A model generated the notes under the pieces. It was not told where the DNA came from. It did not search any database and was given only the letters and a program-made list of their open reading frames with translations. Below are positions 19,878 to 33,477 of a stretch of 64,000 bases of DNA, in pieces (the first letter of the stretch is position 1; the number at the start of each line of letters is the position of its first letter). This DNA comes from Tetmemena sp. SeJ-2015. Its lineage: Eukaryota > Ciliophora > Spirotrichea > Sporadotrichida > Oxytrichidae. Location of the stretch: NCBI GenBank assembly GCA_027382625.1, contig JAJKFJ010022847.1, positions 1 through 64,000 of the forward strand, read 5' to 3'. A program made the position numbers and the translations under genes.

Positions 19878-22790
19878 TCAAGAGTTTATTTCTCTATCAT
19901 GCGGTCGACATTCACTTATATTTAAGAGATATTAGTTTTCTACGGAATTAAGATTGCATTAAAATGTGCATGAATTCTTTTACATATCAGCAAGAGCTTA
20001 CTCATCCAAGTTTTCCATATGTATTCTATTGAACTAAGACTTGCTTTGGCTTCTTTGAGGTGCTCTATCAGTATTCTTACCTGACTCTTCTTATTATTAA
20101 CTGTTGATTTGCATTGATTTAAACCTTTCTTAGTCTTTATCTTCACCACTTGCACTATCGTGATGAATAAATGCTTGAGATTAACTTTTTTAATCCGATT
20201 AGTTTTCAGTAAAGTTATTCTTGGAATAATTTTGATAAGTCTCTCCACTAGATTAAACTATACAAATCCTCTTTAAAGTAGATAATTATTTTAAGAATCA
20301 TTAGAGAGATTACTCTTTTTAAATGTGGTTATTTTCAAGTGATTGCTCATTTGTTTATAACAATAATGCTAATGATTGAAAGTATCTTAGTGCTTGAGTC
20401 CTGGAGTTCCTCTATTAGTTCCTGTAGTTAAATTTACCTGGTGTGTCTGAGTGTTTGCCAAATCTTTTATAATTTTACAACAATGAATTTAAATCTTCTT
20501 TGAAAGCTTCAATTTTGGGCAAATCAATTCCTTGCAAGATCTTCTTCCTAACCATTGGACTGTCTGGATAAAGTTTCTGACTCTATTGCTCTTTCTTTAG
20601 TCGAAGAATCTCAGAAGGTCTTCTCATGAAACTGGATTTCCTCCCTTCAGGGGATTCCTTCTTAATTTAAGAAAATCAATATATAAAAGGCCTTTAGACC
20701 TACACTTACTCTCGGCTTAATGCTGAACCCAAAGCTACCCCTAGCATTAGTTAGTACTTAACTTCTACGTGTAGTAGGAGTAATCTTTACGCTAATTTAA
20801 CTATTCTTTCGCTCACCAAAGGCCTCGAAAATTATTATCTTTGAGAAGTTAAAAATAAGAGACCTTTGAGACTGGTTATCTTTAAGAATGAAAAGAGGAG
20901 CCCTTACGCTCTTTTGGGGTATCTTCTTTAAAAGAGTCAACTCTTTGCAATTCTTGGCTCATCTCTAAAAGCTGTTATGCTTTCAGCTTTTACTTTTTAA
21001 GTTGCAAGAGCTTCTACGTGGGTGGGGTTTCATTTTCATACAAATGAGAAGAGTCTTGATGCTTATAGGCATTCAATTATTAAAAAAATTACCCCCAAAC
21101 TATATCACATAGCTATTTAAATTGCTACTCTAATTTTTATTGAGCGCAAACTAAGCTGGATTATTGCTCGCCCTTCTAACTGGCCCATTTTTATCACTTT
21201 CTAATAAGGTATTCTGCTTTTGGAGTGATTTATTTTTAGGCAGAGTGCCTTACTTTCTCAAACCATAAGCCTACTTTAGCTTTTCTTATTAGAGTGAGAG
21301 AACTTAATCACTCCCTTCTTCTTCGATAATTTATTTGTCAAGTGAGAGTTAGGATTCCTATCCTGGTTAGAACTAAGAGAGATCAAGTTCTGAACTTCTC
21401 ATGCTTGGGTCAAATTAGTGAGGGTTGACTATATTCTTTTTAACAGTAGTAGCACTTGCTTAGTATGACTTCATTAAACCTTTATCAAGGGGAGTTAGCT
21501 TGTCCTTTGTACCAGTTGGGAAGAAAAACTAAGTCTTTTCGCGATCCAGAGAACGATTAAACGTTGGTACATCGAGTTTATCTGGGATTTGGCTCAGGAT
21601 CTAGGATGAGCCTTCTTTGCTTAGAGGATTAAAATTTTATAATCCACTAGTGTCCCCGTTTATATGTTAATCTTTGAAGGTATCCTTTATAAGGTTGCTG
21701 TAAATAACATTGCCATAAACTAAAGCAATCAAAATATAATTGTAACTTTTGCCTACGTCGGGTGAAGCGCCATACGATGTTTTCATCATAATAGTGGAGT
21801 CATTCTTTGTTTCATTTTTGCTATTATTCTTTTGTCTTGCATCTCCAATGCTTAAGTTACTCCAGCCAGCTATATTGAAATTCTAAGCTTAGCCACCTTC
21901 TGTATTAAGCATCGACATTAAAAATAAAGTTCTTAACGTTATAAACAGAATAAGACATGTCTGAACTCATTTGCAAATTTTTCCTCATATTCTCTCCTAG
22001 ATAGTAAATGTTGCTTTTGTTCTTCAACAAGGCTTCGCTCAGAAGCTGAGAGTTCAAAGTGTATTTTCCGAAATTCGCTGGAAGCTGTAGAGCCTGGGCA
22101 GGTGAAAGTTTTCTAGAGAAATAAAACTAGTTCTTTTTCATTCATTAGAACTATAGTGTAAAATTATATTTTTGTTTCATCAACTACAGATTCAAGAGTT
22201 TCTCCTTCTAGCAATTTATCATTGCATGCTGCACCAAAAACTAAGATAAAAAATTATAAATGAAACTATGTCTATGCAATCTAGCGATCAGTTAGCTAGG
22301 ATCGCTTTTGTCTACCTTTAGAATTATGTTGGGAATAATTTATTGCAGTTTAGCTCTTTTCATTCTTCTGTCCTTTTGAAGATCGGTTAGTTTTCTTTGG
22401 CGAACTTTTTGTGGACTTTGAAGTCAAGCCACTTTGCAAAACCTCCCCCTCTTTAGAACTGATATTATTCTTAAGATTCTTAATTCCCTTAATCGGAGGA
22501 ATTTTTGAGGATTGTATGCCGATAGCTTACTTTTGAGGCAACTGCAAATCACTTCGGAAAGGGCTGATTGAATTCTTTGTAGTCCTAGATTGAAACTTAA
22601 AATTGAGATTTGGTGTTTACTCCCCAGAGAGATCAACGAAGTCTATCTGGGAGCGCTCAAATTTGGAGATGAATCTCTAAACTATCCTCTCCTGTGTTCA
22701 AATGTATTCTTCCTTCTCTCGCAGAAATCGCTTCCTCTTTTCGTTTTAGTCCCTTTATCTCTCAGTATCTGATGGACCCTCTCTTTGTAA
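19878..22790 (-). CDS. Ser/Gln/Lys-rich unknown protein (possibly two genes)
   Basis: Long TGA-free minus-strand stretches with TAA/TAG as Gln fill this region. They include a 5' part rich in Ser and Lys (around KSTKSSPKKTNRSSK), a segment with FRKIHFELSASERSL and EEYEEK-like helices, a middle part with MRRPSEILRLKKEQQ and PMVRKKILQGIDLPK, and a 3' part ending in TGA 19878-19880 (around GKNTDRAPQRSQSKS). Several frame changes between these parts were not resolved into introns, IESs or base errors. Ends and unity are uncertain. No domain recognised. Confidence 0.45.
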
Positions 22791-22873
22791 AATGTATACT
22801 TATAAATGATTAACGAAGTTTAATTGTTGAGATAGGGAAGAAGTAAGATTGTTATCACTCCTTCTATTAGAAT

Positions 22874-23520
22874 TCATGATGCTTTATAGTGACTATATTT
22901 TAAAGTAAATATGAAACTTATATTCATGCTTAGATGGAGAGTGTTATTGAAGGAGAGTAAATTCTTGCTTGACTTGTTAATTCTTTGGGGTATGCTATCA
23001 TTTTTCTTCAGAGTGAATGAGAGCTCTGACTATTGGAAAGCCTTATTCGGAGTCTCTTATATTTTGAATTGGTTGAGTCCCCCACTTGAGTATTGAAAGT
23101 TTTAGCTGCTACTGAGTGAGTTTTGAATGGGTATCCTTGGCGAACTGAAAGTGGGAAAATTTCTTCCTATCTCTCCTCTACGAAAAATAAACATAAATCT
23201 GAATAAGAGCTTTTTTTCAATCCTTAACGCATCTAATCCTCTTGGGCGATGTTAATTTTCTCTTTGCTTTTTATAGAATTTTGGTATTACGAAGGTTTTT
23301 AATTTAGTTACTGTTATGAACCAGAATCTATCTTGAGATTGGCTTTTCTCTCTGACTAACTATTTAAAGTAAATAAGAGGAGAGAAATGTACTTACTCTC
23401 TTGAGAGTTTGTGATAACCAACTATAGATTGCTTGCTGGATGCTAATTCTTCTTCCAAAATGGGATCGTCTATCTCTATTTATCGAGAGTTATCTTTTTA
23501 GTTTTAACTATTTCTCATTA
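22874..23520 (-). CDS. unknown protein with GT-AG intron
   Basis: Frame with acidic N-terminal part (IEIDDPILEEELASSK), then a GTAAGT...AATAG intron near 23350-23393, a basic segment (KNLRNTKILQKAKRK) and, after an unresolved frame change, a Ser/Gln/Asn-rich C-terminus ending in TGA 22874-22876. Start not identified. No family recognised. Confidence 0.45.
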
Positions 23521-23735
23521 AATTTTGTATAATTAACAATAAATTAGTGATTAATTACATGTCTCCATCTACTTCAAATACGTTTTCTCTATAATATAGA
23601 CTTAGATTTGATGATATGGGAGAGGATTGTTCAAATTAATTCAAGCTTAGGCTCAATTTTAAATGCTTGATAGGGCTGGATCAATAACTTTTTCATAATT
23701 AAATTTGAAGTCTTGAAAGTATATATAAAACCAAA

Positions 23736-26700
23736 ATGCAAAATTTCAATGATGGTAAGTCAACTAGCATAATTTTGTATATTCCTTATATTACAAGACT
23801 AGTTTTTCCTTCCAGTTTCTGTATATGATTATTATTTAGACAGAGATAAGGTGCCTCTGGAAGAGCTGATAAAGAACGGGAAACCGGTGGACATGGATTG
23901 GTTCTATCTGGAAAATAGGATAAGAACATTTATTCACGATCTCGTAACTCCATATGCAAAGAGGTAAGAAGCATTCTTATACGTGAATTTGTTTTTTCAA
24001 TTATCGCAACAATTTGAAGGTGCTATGATATTGATTCCCATCATTTAACTTTTGCTAATTATGAAATGTTTATAGAACTGTAGACACGAGAGATTCGATA
24101 ATTGATGTGAGGGATTAAGTTTAGCAAGATAGAAAACAGATAGAAGAGTTAAGAGTTCAAGTCAGCAGACTCAGACGATACGATGAGTACTTCGCTGACT
24201 GCAACAAGAAAGCAACTTCAACTGATTAGCTGCTCAAGACGATCGAGAAGAAGTTTAAAGACGAGATTAATGCCATGCAAAACTAAAAGACTTTGCTCAA
24301 GGAGAAGATGTCTCAATTGGAGGCAGAACTCTCAACTTTTGTAAGCTGTTCATGCAGACTAATTATTTATTGTTATTTATTTTCTTCGATTTCCTTGTCT
24401 CACTAATTTTGGGTAGAAAGGACTGGTGATGGATAGAAATCAAGACATTAAGGACATTTATGTAGAGATAACTAAGATCAAAGACTCTGTCCATAGCGAC
24501 ATACTTCAGATTTATAACTATATAACTTTATGATTTCCATTTTTCTTCTCTTTTAAAGATGAATAAAGAGCTGTAGGAGGAGATAATAATTTAGAACGAG
24601 AGAATTCATGAGCTCGGAGAGAAACTTTACACATCAGTATCCTACAACACCTAAAAATTTAAGGAATTTTTGAAGATAGATGTAAGGCTAGCTAACCTCG
24701 AACAAACTGTCAACTCTCATTTATTTGACTTAATTATTTGAATTTAAATTAAATCGTAGTTACTCTTCCAAAGACCAGAGGTAAGAGATGCTAGGAAGAC
24801 TGAATGAATATAAAACTTGGCAGAACTAGACAGATAGACACTTGACCAAAATCTTACCACTCCAATTTTCTTAGGTCTTATTCGATGCTCTCTACACCAA
24901 TTTCAAGTCAAAGTTGCGGCCAAAGCTGAGAGAAAATTTCACCAAACTATTTTAGGGGTTGGAGTTGAATGTAAAGGGAGAAAATACTCACTCTGCTGCT
25001 CTAGGTGATCTAAACTTTAAGAAGGGAGAGTACCAGATACCCTCATAAATCAACATGTCTGGAATAAATGGAGCCACTATGGCTAGCAGGCTAAATGCGT
25101 CTATTTCAAGTGACGGGCTAAGGGATGCTTTGGAAAATACTGTCTCACCAAAGCATGGCAAGAAGAGCATCGCTTAGATAATAGAAAACGAATATATATC
25201 TTCATTACTGAGTTTATAAGTGGAAAGAATGAATCTATGAGCAGACTAGGAAAGAAAAGGCCATCAAACCGAGGAGGAGTCAAGAAAGAAGAACTTATTC
25301 CTAATAATAATCCAGAACAGAAAATATTCGTACTTCATCATAGGCGCAAGAATCCTTATAAAGGGGCAAGTTTACTCTCTGGATTAGATGGAGATAAACT
25401 TGGAGCGGCCACTCCCAACCACTCAAAGCACAGAATAAGCTCAAGGTAACTGAAGCAATTGTAGAATAATATTAAAAGTTTAAATTTTAAAGCAAGATGG
25501 AGGAGCAAATATAAATGATTTCCTGAGATAACAAGAGAGTCCTTACTAGGAAACTAATGCTGATGGCTCTGCTCGCATCAGTGAAGCCACAAAGCGATCT
25601 AGAAAACTGAATAATATTTTATTTCATTTATAGGATGAAAACCAAATGGCCTACTGGGGGTTGTTTAGAAGAAGTCAAGCGTAGATACTTAAAATGGTAG
25701 AGCTATAAACAGCAAGCAAAGCTCGAAGAATCAAATCAATTTGCATGGCTCTAATCTCACGCTAATGCATTCAAATTGAAATAATATTTTAGCTTAAAGG
25801 AAGTGATGTAGGTAGGGGACCTGCTCTTAGCTCAGCTGGCACTAGCTCTAAAGACGTATCCCCAACTCTCGCAATGGGAAGAGGCTAAGTTAATGGAATC
25901 AAGGGAGGTGAGAATAGTCAACTTACGATATCTAGTGTTGGTGGTTTCGGAGCTGCTACTAAAAAAGAAAGTGCCAAGGGAAACTTAATTCTATTTATAC
26001 ATTCCGACTTAATTTGATACTAAAATATTATATTCGCAACCTGCTTTAGAACTGCTTATTTTTGCATTTTAATATTATTTGAACGACTTAGGAGCAGAAG
26101 GATCGAAGAATCAAAGAGCGAAAAATCAAAAGCCATCTTAATTAAACGACTACGATGATACCACCCCTGTTCAATCAACAACTGTATTTTATTATTATTG
26201 AATCTCTGTTAGTCAAAACAGGAGGAAGGTAAGTGGAATGCAGGGTCGAAAAAAGAACACAGAACAAAGCTACTTGGACAGGAGTAATAAAGACCTCACT
26301 GATAGGAGTAGCGATATATTAGGCAAGACAGTCATCGTCATCAACAATCTTTATTTTTAGATGATATAAGGGTCCAAAAATCCAGATGAGCTGAGATAAA
26401 AGGTGGAGGAAGCAGTAAATAGACATTTAGAGAGTGAAAATTAAAGAAGTCTAAAGAAGACGATTGATAAGATCAGTAGAGGGAGCTCAATCATGCGCCC
26501 TTCTGATGACCCTTTCAACTTATCATATTTAACTGGATTTCTTTAACAGTGAGAAGTAAAGAACTGGAGTGTTATAATAGGACACCTTCTCAGATATCAA
26601 ACTTCGAAATGATGAGTCACAATAATGCTGCATCAAGTATTCTACAGAGCCCTATCATAGAAGTTCGCTAATCTCAAGAGATCAGCAGCCCTTAGAAGCC

Positions 26701-29151
26701 TAGAGATTTCAAACAAGGTGGTAAAATATCTAATCAGTTCAAACTCTCCAATCTTCCAGGAGATGCAGCTAACCACAAGCAGTTCACTCCACTCTCAGAG
26801 GGCTTTAATAAACAATGATTACTTTTCTTTCTATGGCATAGATTAGCTTCAATCCTTTAATTCAGGGCAGTAACCTCCTCAAAGCAATAGATCCCTCTTA
26901 ATGGACAAGAAGAACTCTATTGTGGACTAGCTAGTGAGTTAAATTCAAGAATAGTTCTACGGACCTTCCGCTAATAGAAATTGAATGTATTTCTCATTAA
27001 TCTTATAATGGGGAAGAGACAAAGAAGAGCAAATAACAGCGCAAGCATGCTACCGAATGAAAAGACTAAGAAGGTTATTACAGTTCCTGTTTTATCAGAT
27101 TAGGAAAAGCAAAGTTTAATAAGTTAAAGAGATAATATCTTTAAAATAATAAAAGTGAGACAACAAAGAGAAATACTAGGAGATCGATTATCATGGGTGG
27201 AAACACCCCAGGCTTAAGGCTTGGTCCCGCAGGATTAGGATAAGGCTTTGCAGGAGCACTTGCTCTGAGATCTGGAACAGGCATAAGCGAAACCCCTGAC
27301 TAACCCCTAGATAGCTTAACTAAACAAGTCCTTCAAGACTTTTGATTAAGAAGCTACAGCTACATCTGGCTAGCATTAACTAATTCAGCCTCTGGATGAA
27401 AACCCCCACATATAGATTGGTAAGCAGGACTTAGAATATGGAACAGAGAATATGGGCTAAGGGGAGTATTACTAAGAGGAGCAAGTTGAGGAAGACTATT
27501 ATGACGAGGAAGATGATGGAGGCGAATTTATCTTGGAGGAAGTAGATAAGAAGAATAAAAAGCACATTAGAGAAGCCAAAAGAGCTTTGAGAGAAGAGAA
27601 AAATGAAACCGAAGGAGTCGGTGAAGGAGAAGAGGATGATGAATCAGAGTATGGAAGTGAAGAAGAGTCTTCGATAGATGAGAGAGACTCTGCCCTTTCC
27701 GGAGAGAGTGATATCTCGCAGGTCCTTTTCAAGATGTAGTAAGAAGTCGAGAGTTTGAGAGAAGAGGTGAAAAGTTCAAGGGATATGCTTTCAACAAAGA
27801 TCACAGATGGACTTTCAGACTAGGATAAGAAGATTAGACAGGATCTGAAATCGTTCAAAGACTAAATGTATGAGACAAAATTACAGCTAATGGATGAAAC
27901 CTCACGCCTCAAAAGAGAGCGATCTGATTTCCAGCTAGAAATCAAGAAGCTAAGAGAATTTGTAAACTCTTATGCGCAAAAGATAGAGCTGCATTAAGTA
28001 TCTCTCCAGCGCTTCATCTTATGGTCTCACAAAGTGGGAGACATCTTGCAAAATTATTTCAAGTATCTTGCTTGATTAGTTTTCAAGCAGTTAGGTTCAA
28101 TAATAGAGGCCCAAGAAGAGAGAGATAAGTAGAGCATCGCTTTAATAGGATTGAAGGAAAGTATCCACCCACCATCGGAGCACCAAACTTACCATTAAAA
28201 TCTTAAGAAGGCGAAGGAGCATTAAGTAGTGCAACTGGAGAATAGGTGCATCACTTGTAATAACAACGCTAGTGACAGGGCTATTCTGTACTCTCAATTT
28301 AAGATGGCTTGTCTGTAGTACAAGCCTTCAAACGTCCTCTTCTAAAATTAAGAGTTCAGTAAAGAAGAGATTTTAAATCACAAGGCCAGACTCATTCTAG
28401 ATCTCCATTAGTTTGAAGCAAATCGAGATAATAGAGGCAGTGGAAATTACTAAAGTGTAGGTGTTGAAGCTGATGACAAGAACAGCATGTTCATTCATAT
28501 TTAAAGATCTTCACCTCGAGGAAGCCCTATAGGAAATTTAGGACCTGCCCGATACTCCCCCCAAGAAATGTCGTCTCTTGATAGGGATAGAGAAATTATC
28601 GAATAGTCATTCCAGTCTTCAACCTTTGGTCCTATTAAGCACCCCTAAACTGCGTAAAATACGAACAGAAGAAATCATTAAAACAGAGGACAATTTTAGC
28701 CACTTACTCAACCTCCATCCCCGAAGATGAGTATCCAAAATTCTCTTTTTTTAGAATTATGTAACCTGTAGAAAAAAATTATTAATCTCTTCCATCTCAT
28801 ACTACAACAAATGCAGCCTATGTTAAAATGAAGCACAAAAGTGCAATTGAGAATCAAATGAAGGTTAAATTCAGAGATAGTAGCACTTCAACTGTCAATT
28901 AGAATGCTTAGAGCTAGGCTTATCAAACTATCTCAGGTGCTTTAAATCATGGAAATATGGGGCAAGGAGGAGGAAACGGAAATGGAGGCACAGTAAACAA
29001 TTTCATTTAGACGGCAGTTATAATTGGAGTGCCGGCTGCCCATAATAACTAATATCCTCAATCTTCTTTATCAAAGCAAAATAACTACCAATAAATTGAA
29101 AGCTTTTGCTTGATAAAGGATTCAATTTATTCTTATAATCTTAAATTATGA
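23736..29151 (+). CDS. long coiled-coil coding block (one very large gene or two)
   Basis: Starts ATG 23736 (MQNFNDVSVYDYYLDRDK). Canonical introns at 23755-23815, 23964-24075, 24341-24416 and 24682-24759 join helical Glu/Lys/Leu-rich exons (around ELRVQVSRLRRY, EKMSQLEAELSTF, EEIIIQNERIHEL). The middle, about 25.5-27 kb, is Gly/Ser/Lys-rich and includes further short introns. From about 27.4 kb an acidic stretch (EEDDESEYGSEEESSIDE) leads to a long coiled coil and a Ser/Gly-rich tail ending in TGA 29149-29151. Inserts at 24512-24560 and 28064-28087 are discussed separately. An ATG at 27008 could start a second gene. Likely a structural or ciliary coiled-coil protein, by composition only. Confidence 0.55.
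24512..24560 (+). other. candidate IES (pointer AGAT) or intron
   Basis: AGAT at 24508-24511 and 24557-24560; removing 49 nt joins DILQ to MNKELQEE in frame. A weak GT-AG intron starting at GTCCAT upstream would also keep the frame, and the pyrimidine-rich 3' end looks intron-like, so the call is open. Confidence 0.45.
28064..28087 (+). other. candidate short IES, pointer TTTCAAG, 24 nt
   Basis: The seven-base repeat TTTCAAG is at 28057-28063 and 28081-28087. The 24-nt unit contains an in-frame TGA; deletion leaves NYFKQLGSIIEAQEE as uninterrupted coiled coil. Confidence 0.6.
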
Positions 29152-29159
29152 AAGAACTA

Positions 29160-29600
29160 CATAAGCAACCAGTCTGGATTAAGTAATATAGTTGGAATTT
29201 TTAAAAAATGGGAATTTTTAAAATAAAAAATAGATAAAAAATTGCAAAATGGGAATTTAAATTTTGATTAGCTCCCCCTTTCCCTTTTTGATGATTTAAA
29301 AAATTAAATGAGTTTCCTTTCCCCTTTACAGCCCTTCTTTTTCTTTTATTCTTTTTTCCCCATTAGATTATCTAAATTTTGAGGTTTAATTTACTATCCC
29401 CAAAATTTCAAGTATAAAAAAAACTCTTAGAATTTTTATGCTAATTGAAAAACTAAAAATTATTAAAATTTAAAAATTTTTTCTTCCCTTTTTTTCCCTT
29501 TTTAAAAATATCTAAATTTAATTCTCTTTTTTATTAATTCTCCCGCTATAGCTAAAAGTAAAAAATTAAAAAGCTCAAAAAAAAAGGGGCGAAAAAGTTA
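29160..29600. repeat. AT-homopolymer low-complexity spacer
   Basis: Long runs of A, T, and short C runs (for example TTTTTTTCCC). No coding frame. Separates the coiled-coil block from the Gly-rich gene. Confidence 0.5.
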
Positions 29601-29621
29601 AACACTAACAGACCCTACTCA

Positions 29622-30188
29622 ATGGCTGAGCCTCTAAGAGGAGATATACAGTTTGGAAGAGATCCCAAAGAGTAGAGAGAGAACGGGAATGAAGGGAGCT
29701 TTGGAATAAACCTGGGAATGGGAGAATTAGGAAGTGGTGGTCATAACATACTAAGCCTAGACGAAGAAATGAGTGCTCTTGGTGGAGGTGGCAATTTTGG
29801 AGGTAGCAAAACTCTTAAAGTTTATGAATGAATAGTTATTTAACAAAAAAAATAAGTAAAAGGGGACATTAGCAGGGGCCATTCTTCCTTGGGTGCTAGT
29901 TAGTATGGGTACGAGGGAAATAGTGGGGGTTATGGAGTTACTGCTGGAGGTCAAAACAGATCTACTGCTGCCTCATACGGTAGAAAGATTAAAAAAGAAA
30001 GCTCAGTGAATGAGAATAGCCTCATCAAATTATAATTTCATTTTTATAGTCTCCACAATCATAGTGTTCTCACAGCCACGCATCCCTCTTTGGACAACAG
30101 CCAAATTAACATACCTATCCTACCTCAAGCTAGCAAGTATGTGGGTTATCATCAGCAGAAAGACAAAAATAAGTACAATCAGCATTGA
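29622..30188 (+). CDS. Gly/Ser-rich unknown protein
   Basis: Start ATG 29622 (MAEPLRGDIQFGRDP). The Gly-rich part (MGELGSGGHNILSLDEEMS, GGGGNFGG) is followed, after the insert 29822-29857 is removed, by another Gly/Tyr/Ser-rich part (YGYEGNSGGYG) and a polar C-terminus with HSVLTATHPSLDNS, ending in TGA 30186-30188. About 175 residues. Convergent with the gene at 30307. No family recognised. Confidence 0.6.
29822..29857 (+). other. candidate IES, pointer AAGT, 36 nt
   Basis: AAGT at 29818-29821 and 29854-29857. The insert carries an in-frame TGA; deletion gives KTLKVKGDISRGHSS. The length is a multiple of three, so only the stop, not the frame, argues for it. Confidence 0.55.
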
Positions 30189-30306
30189 CCAATTTCAGAA
30201 AAATTAACACAAATTTTCACAAAAGCCAACTATCTCTTAAATTGATGATTTTAATTTCTTGCTTTCAAAAAACATTTTTATTCAAGTATGTATTACAGAG
30301 ATGAAT

Positions 30307-32819
30307 TCAAAAAATCAAACAGTTGCCTTGATTGCAGCAAAAAGCTGTTTTCTTCCCATTTGCCTTTTTGAGCTGATTCTATACTTAAGCTGTTACGATG
30401 CTATCTTTTTATCTCTCATCCTTAAAATCTATTCCTTCACCCACCCCAGATACAAGGAACTCAGTTTGAGCTCCACTTACTGCACTAGGTCTTCCTTTAC
30501 CACCGCCTCTATTTGAGCCTCCAGGCCTCATTTTTACTCTCTCGCTCTCGTTACCCTCGCCCTCTTCATCTTCCTCAATATTATGATGAAGTCCGATCCC
30601 ACCTCCCGTGGTCTACGTTTTAATCCCGTTCTTCTTTTAATCATTTGCTTGCAACTTAGCGACTCCTTTCTTATTGGTAGTCCCTAATCCTCCAGACTCT
30701 GAACCCAAAGGCTCTAGCTTCCTTGGCTTGGGCCTTTTAAATTGCTCGATGAGTTAGTGATTTTCCTTTGAGTTATTGAGTTTGTCAAACAGAAAAGAGG
30801 AGGAATCTATGGGGTTGGATGGCTCATCACCAGTTCTTTCCCTGCCAAGTACCTACCTCTCAGATATTTAGTGGATAGCCACCTTGTTTATAATTATCAG
30901 AAAAATTGAGTAAGCCACACATTTGTTTGGGACTGATACTTTCATAGGTGACTTACGAGTTGAGCTTCTTAATCTGTTGTCTATTATTTCCAGTTCTTCA
31001 AAAAATGTTCCTTTACCGCCCTTACTACTATCTACACAAAATTTTTTATGAAAGATCTAGCTAGACAAGATTTTAATTGCCAAGGAAAGCATTTATCTCA
31101 TTTTAAGGTACTTCTCCTGTTCTTTGACTCATAATTATTGCCTCTTCTTTTTCGAGGCTCTCCTGTATTTGTTCTTGCACTAAGAAATCTACTTGCTGAA
31201 ATATTGATCATTTAAAAATTAGCTGATTACTATACATTTTGCATTTTATAATTTAATTAGTTTAAATTAGAAAATCCATCATAATTTTAATGCAAAATAC
31301 TTCAAAGTAGAACATCTGGAATTCCTCAAAAGTTATTACCGAATATTAGGTTCGGCAAGACTGATCAAAAAAACTAGCGGCACTCTGCAAGCAAGATTTT
31401 ATAAAATTTCTGGTAGATTACAATGGCTATTAATGCTTGCTGTAATTATTGTCGGGATTTATTCACCCCAGTCAAGTAAGTTACAGATGCGATACTATTA
31501 CCGAAGAGTAGGTAAACTCGAACGACTCTGCAACTTCTGAGGCGATTTCTGGATTTATAGCTAGCGCTCTACAAAGGATCTTAAGCCTTTGTCCTGAAAT
31601 GCATTACTATCCGTTGCCTACTATATCAAAGAGTAAAGCTCCGTGGTCGTATAAACAGCGAACAAGTTGAGCTGAAGATATTGATGAAACTAAAAGCGCG
31701 AATGCACAGAATTCTCTAAACCCGACAGTCTCGAATCCACAACAATCGAGCACTTCGTATACCTCCGAACTTATTTACCAGTCTATCATGTTCAAGTCTG
31801 TGAATCCATCTAGCTCCTCGTCTTCTTCTCCAACGTTTACTTAACCTAGGTCATTTGAAAATTTCTTTTATGGTCCTCCTATGTCATTATAAGGATGAAA
31901 GCTATTGGTTTAGGCTCCTCCTATATCCTAACTATTTAAATTAGGATTCTCCACAATGGTCATCTGATTATTCCCAAATTATCCTGTTTTTCTTTTATCG
32001 CCCATAGTCTTTCCGCCAACAGTAAAGTCTGCAGCTGTTTATTCTTGCTCTAAGTTGAGAAAGTCATTAGCCTCTGCAAGGAGATCTAAGAAATCTTCTT
32101 GTTCTAACCCCTCTGCCGCTAATCCCTAATCAGTATTTGGGGAGAGTGGATTCTAAACTGTGGCAGGTGATTGAATGACTTGCCTTTGGTCTGATGGGCG
32201 ATTTGAGCTGAGTATCTCGTTTCTTCTGTACTTGAGTGCTTAGTTTGAGACCTAGAGAACGCTCTAGAGAATTTTGAAGAACTTAAACTCATCCACTTCA
32301 ATGCAGAAGTTAGAATAGTTTCCTATTCCTCCATTGTTCAAAAGTTATAATTTGTATCAATTAATGGCTCTTAATGATATATAATGATAAAGCCCACCCA
32401 TACCTGTACCTAAAGGCAACCCTCCTCTAAAGTAGTTTTAATTGGTAGTTTAGGTAATGGGTCCATTTCCTTAGTAGGACATTTACTGCTAATAGAATTG
32501 AGGATTGGACGGGTCTCCATACCCAAGAGGTTCTCTATCCAGGAGGAATGCTGCTTTGACGAAGTATGATTGCAAAGCGAGGAAACCTTCTTGTTTATTC
32601 AGCATGTCGTAAAAGGATTTGTTGTGCAAAGCAACTTTATATCAAATAAACTTGAAATTATACTCTAAGAAGTACATTAATTAAATATGCTATAGTGAAG
32701 GAGATAATGTGGTTGGAGTCTTCTTGCTCTTTTTCTAGGAGTTTCTTGTAAGTTTGAGGTTTATGCTTCTCCACATAAAGCCTACATATGGTCTCTACGA
32801 AGTCTTGTCGTAAATTCAT
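30307..32819 (-). CDS. EF-hand-like regulatory protein (tentative)
   Basis: Start ATG 32819 (MNLRQDFVETICRLYVEK), then an exon with FYDMLNKQEGFLALQSYF, a Gly/Gln-rich stretch, a Ser-rich stretch and an acidic part (EEDEELDGFTDLNMIDW). A region reads like an EF-hand pair: VLDCCGFETVGFREFCAFALL, YDHGALLFDIVGNG, and later FDQSCRTQYSVITFEEFQ. The C-terminal third is basic and Gly-rich (RPKPRKLEPLG, GSNRGGGKGRPS) and ends in TGA 30307-30309. Several introns or inserts lie between these parts and were not all resolved. Calcium binding is inference, since the loops are degenerate. It could be a phosphatase-regulatory or ciliary EF-hand protein. Confidence 0.5.
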
Positions 32820-33470
32820 TATAGTCTTAATAAACTTTTCAAATTCTAATTTGTATTTCTTGTTTAGTAAAATATAAAATTATTTATTCTTATTCTCAAG
32901 GCTAGTGATTGGGTTAAATTCAACTAATGATAATTATAGAAATATGGAAATCTTATTAAGGTATTCAAATTTTATGAGCAAAAATTGTAGTGCCCCAAAG
33001 CAGGTGAGAGTATGAAGAATTGGGACATATATATTTAATAAGCTATTTAAAAAATATATAATCTGACTAGCCTGTTTGAATAAATGAACAGAGATTAAGT
33101 GTTATTACTCATATACCCTCCCTTATAAATTTCACTTGCAAAATTATCTTATTCTGATGATAATTGGATTAGTGCAAATAAAAGAGACTAATAAAATAAT
33201 GATGATAATAGAAAAGCCTAAGTTTGTTGTGCTTCTCATGATGGATGCTTTATGTTATATATAAATAAGTTTGCATTCCAAAGTTAGTGTAGTTTGTGTG
33301 TAATTGATATGCGAGTGAATGAGTGAGTCGCTTGCTTTAACTTTTCTAAACTAGAGTTATTCGATATATTCAAAGATTCCTCACTTTCCTAGGGAAAGAG
33401 GGACATCACCGCTTATTCAAGGAAGAGTGGTGTTGTGATTCTTGAAGATTCTGGTTAAGATCTTTATCAT
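32820..33470. other. AT-rich intergenic region
   Basis: Lies 5' of the EF-hand-like gene and 3' of the TMEM135-like gene, both on the minus strand. No coding frame or motif was recognised. Confidence 0.35.
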
Positions 33471-33477
33471 GGGAATC

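Noticed and set aside
19940..20248. Basic 102-codon minus-strand standard-code ORF
   Set aside because: The adjacent minus-strand frame, rich in TAA/TAG glutamines and free of TGA, is the better coding path and continues to the gene stop at 19878.
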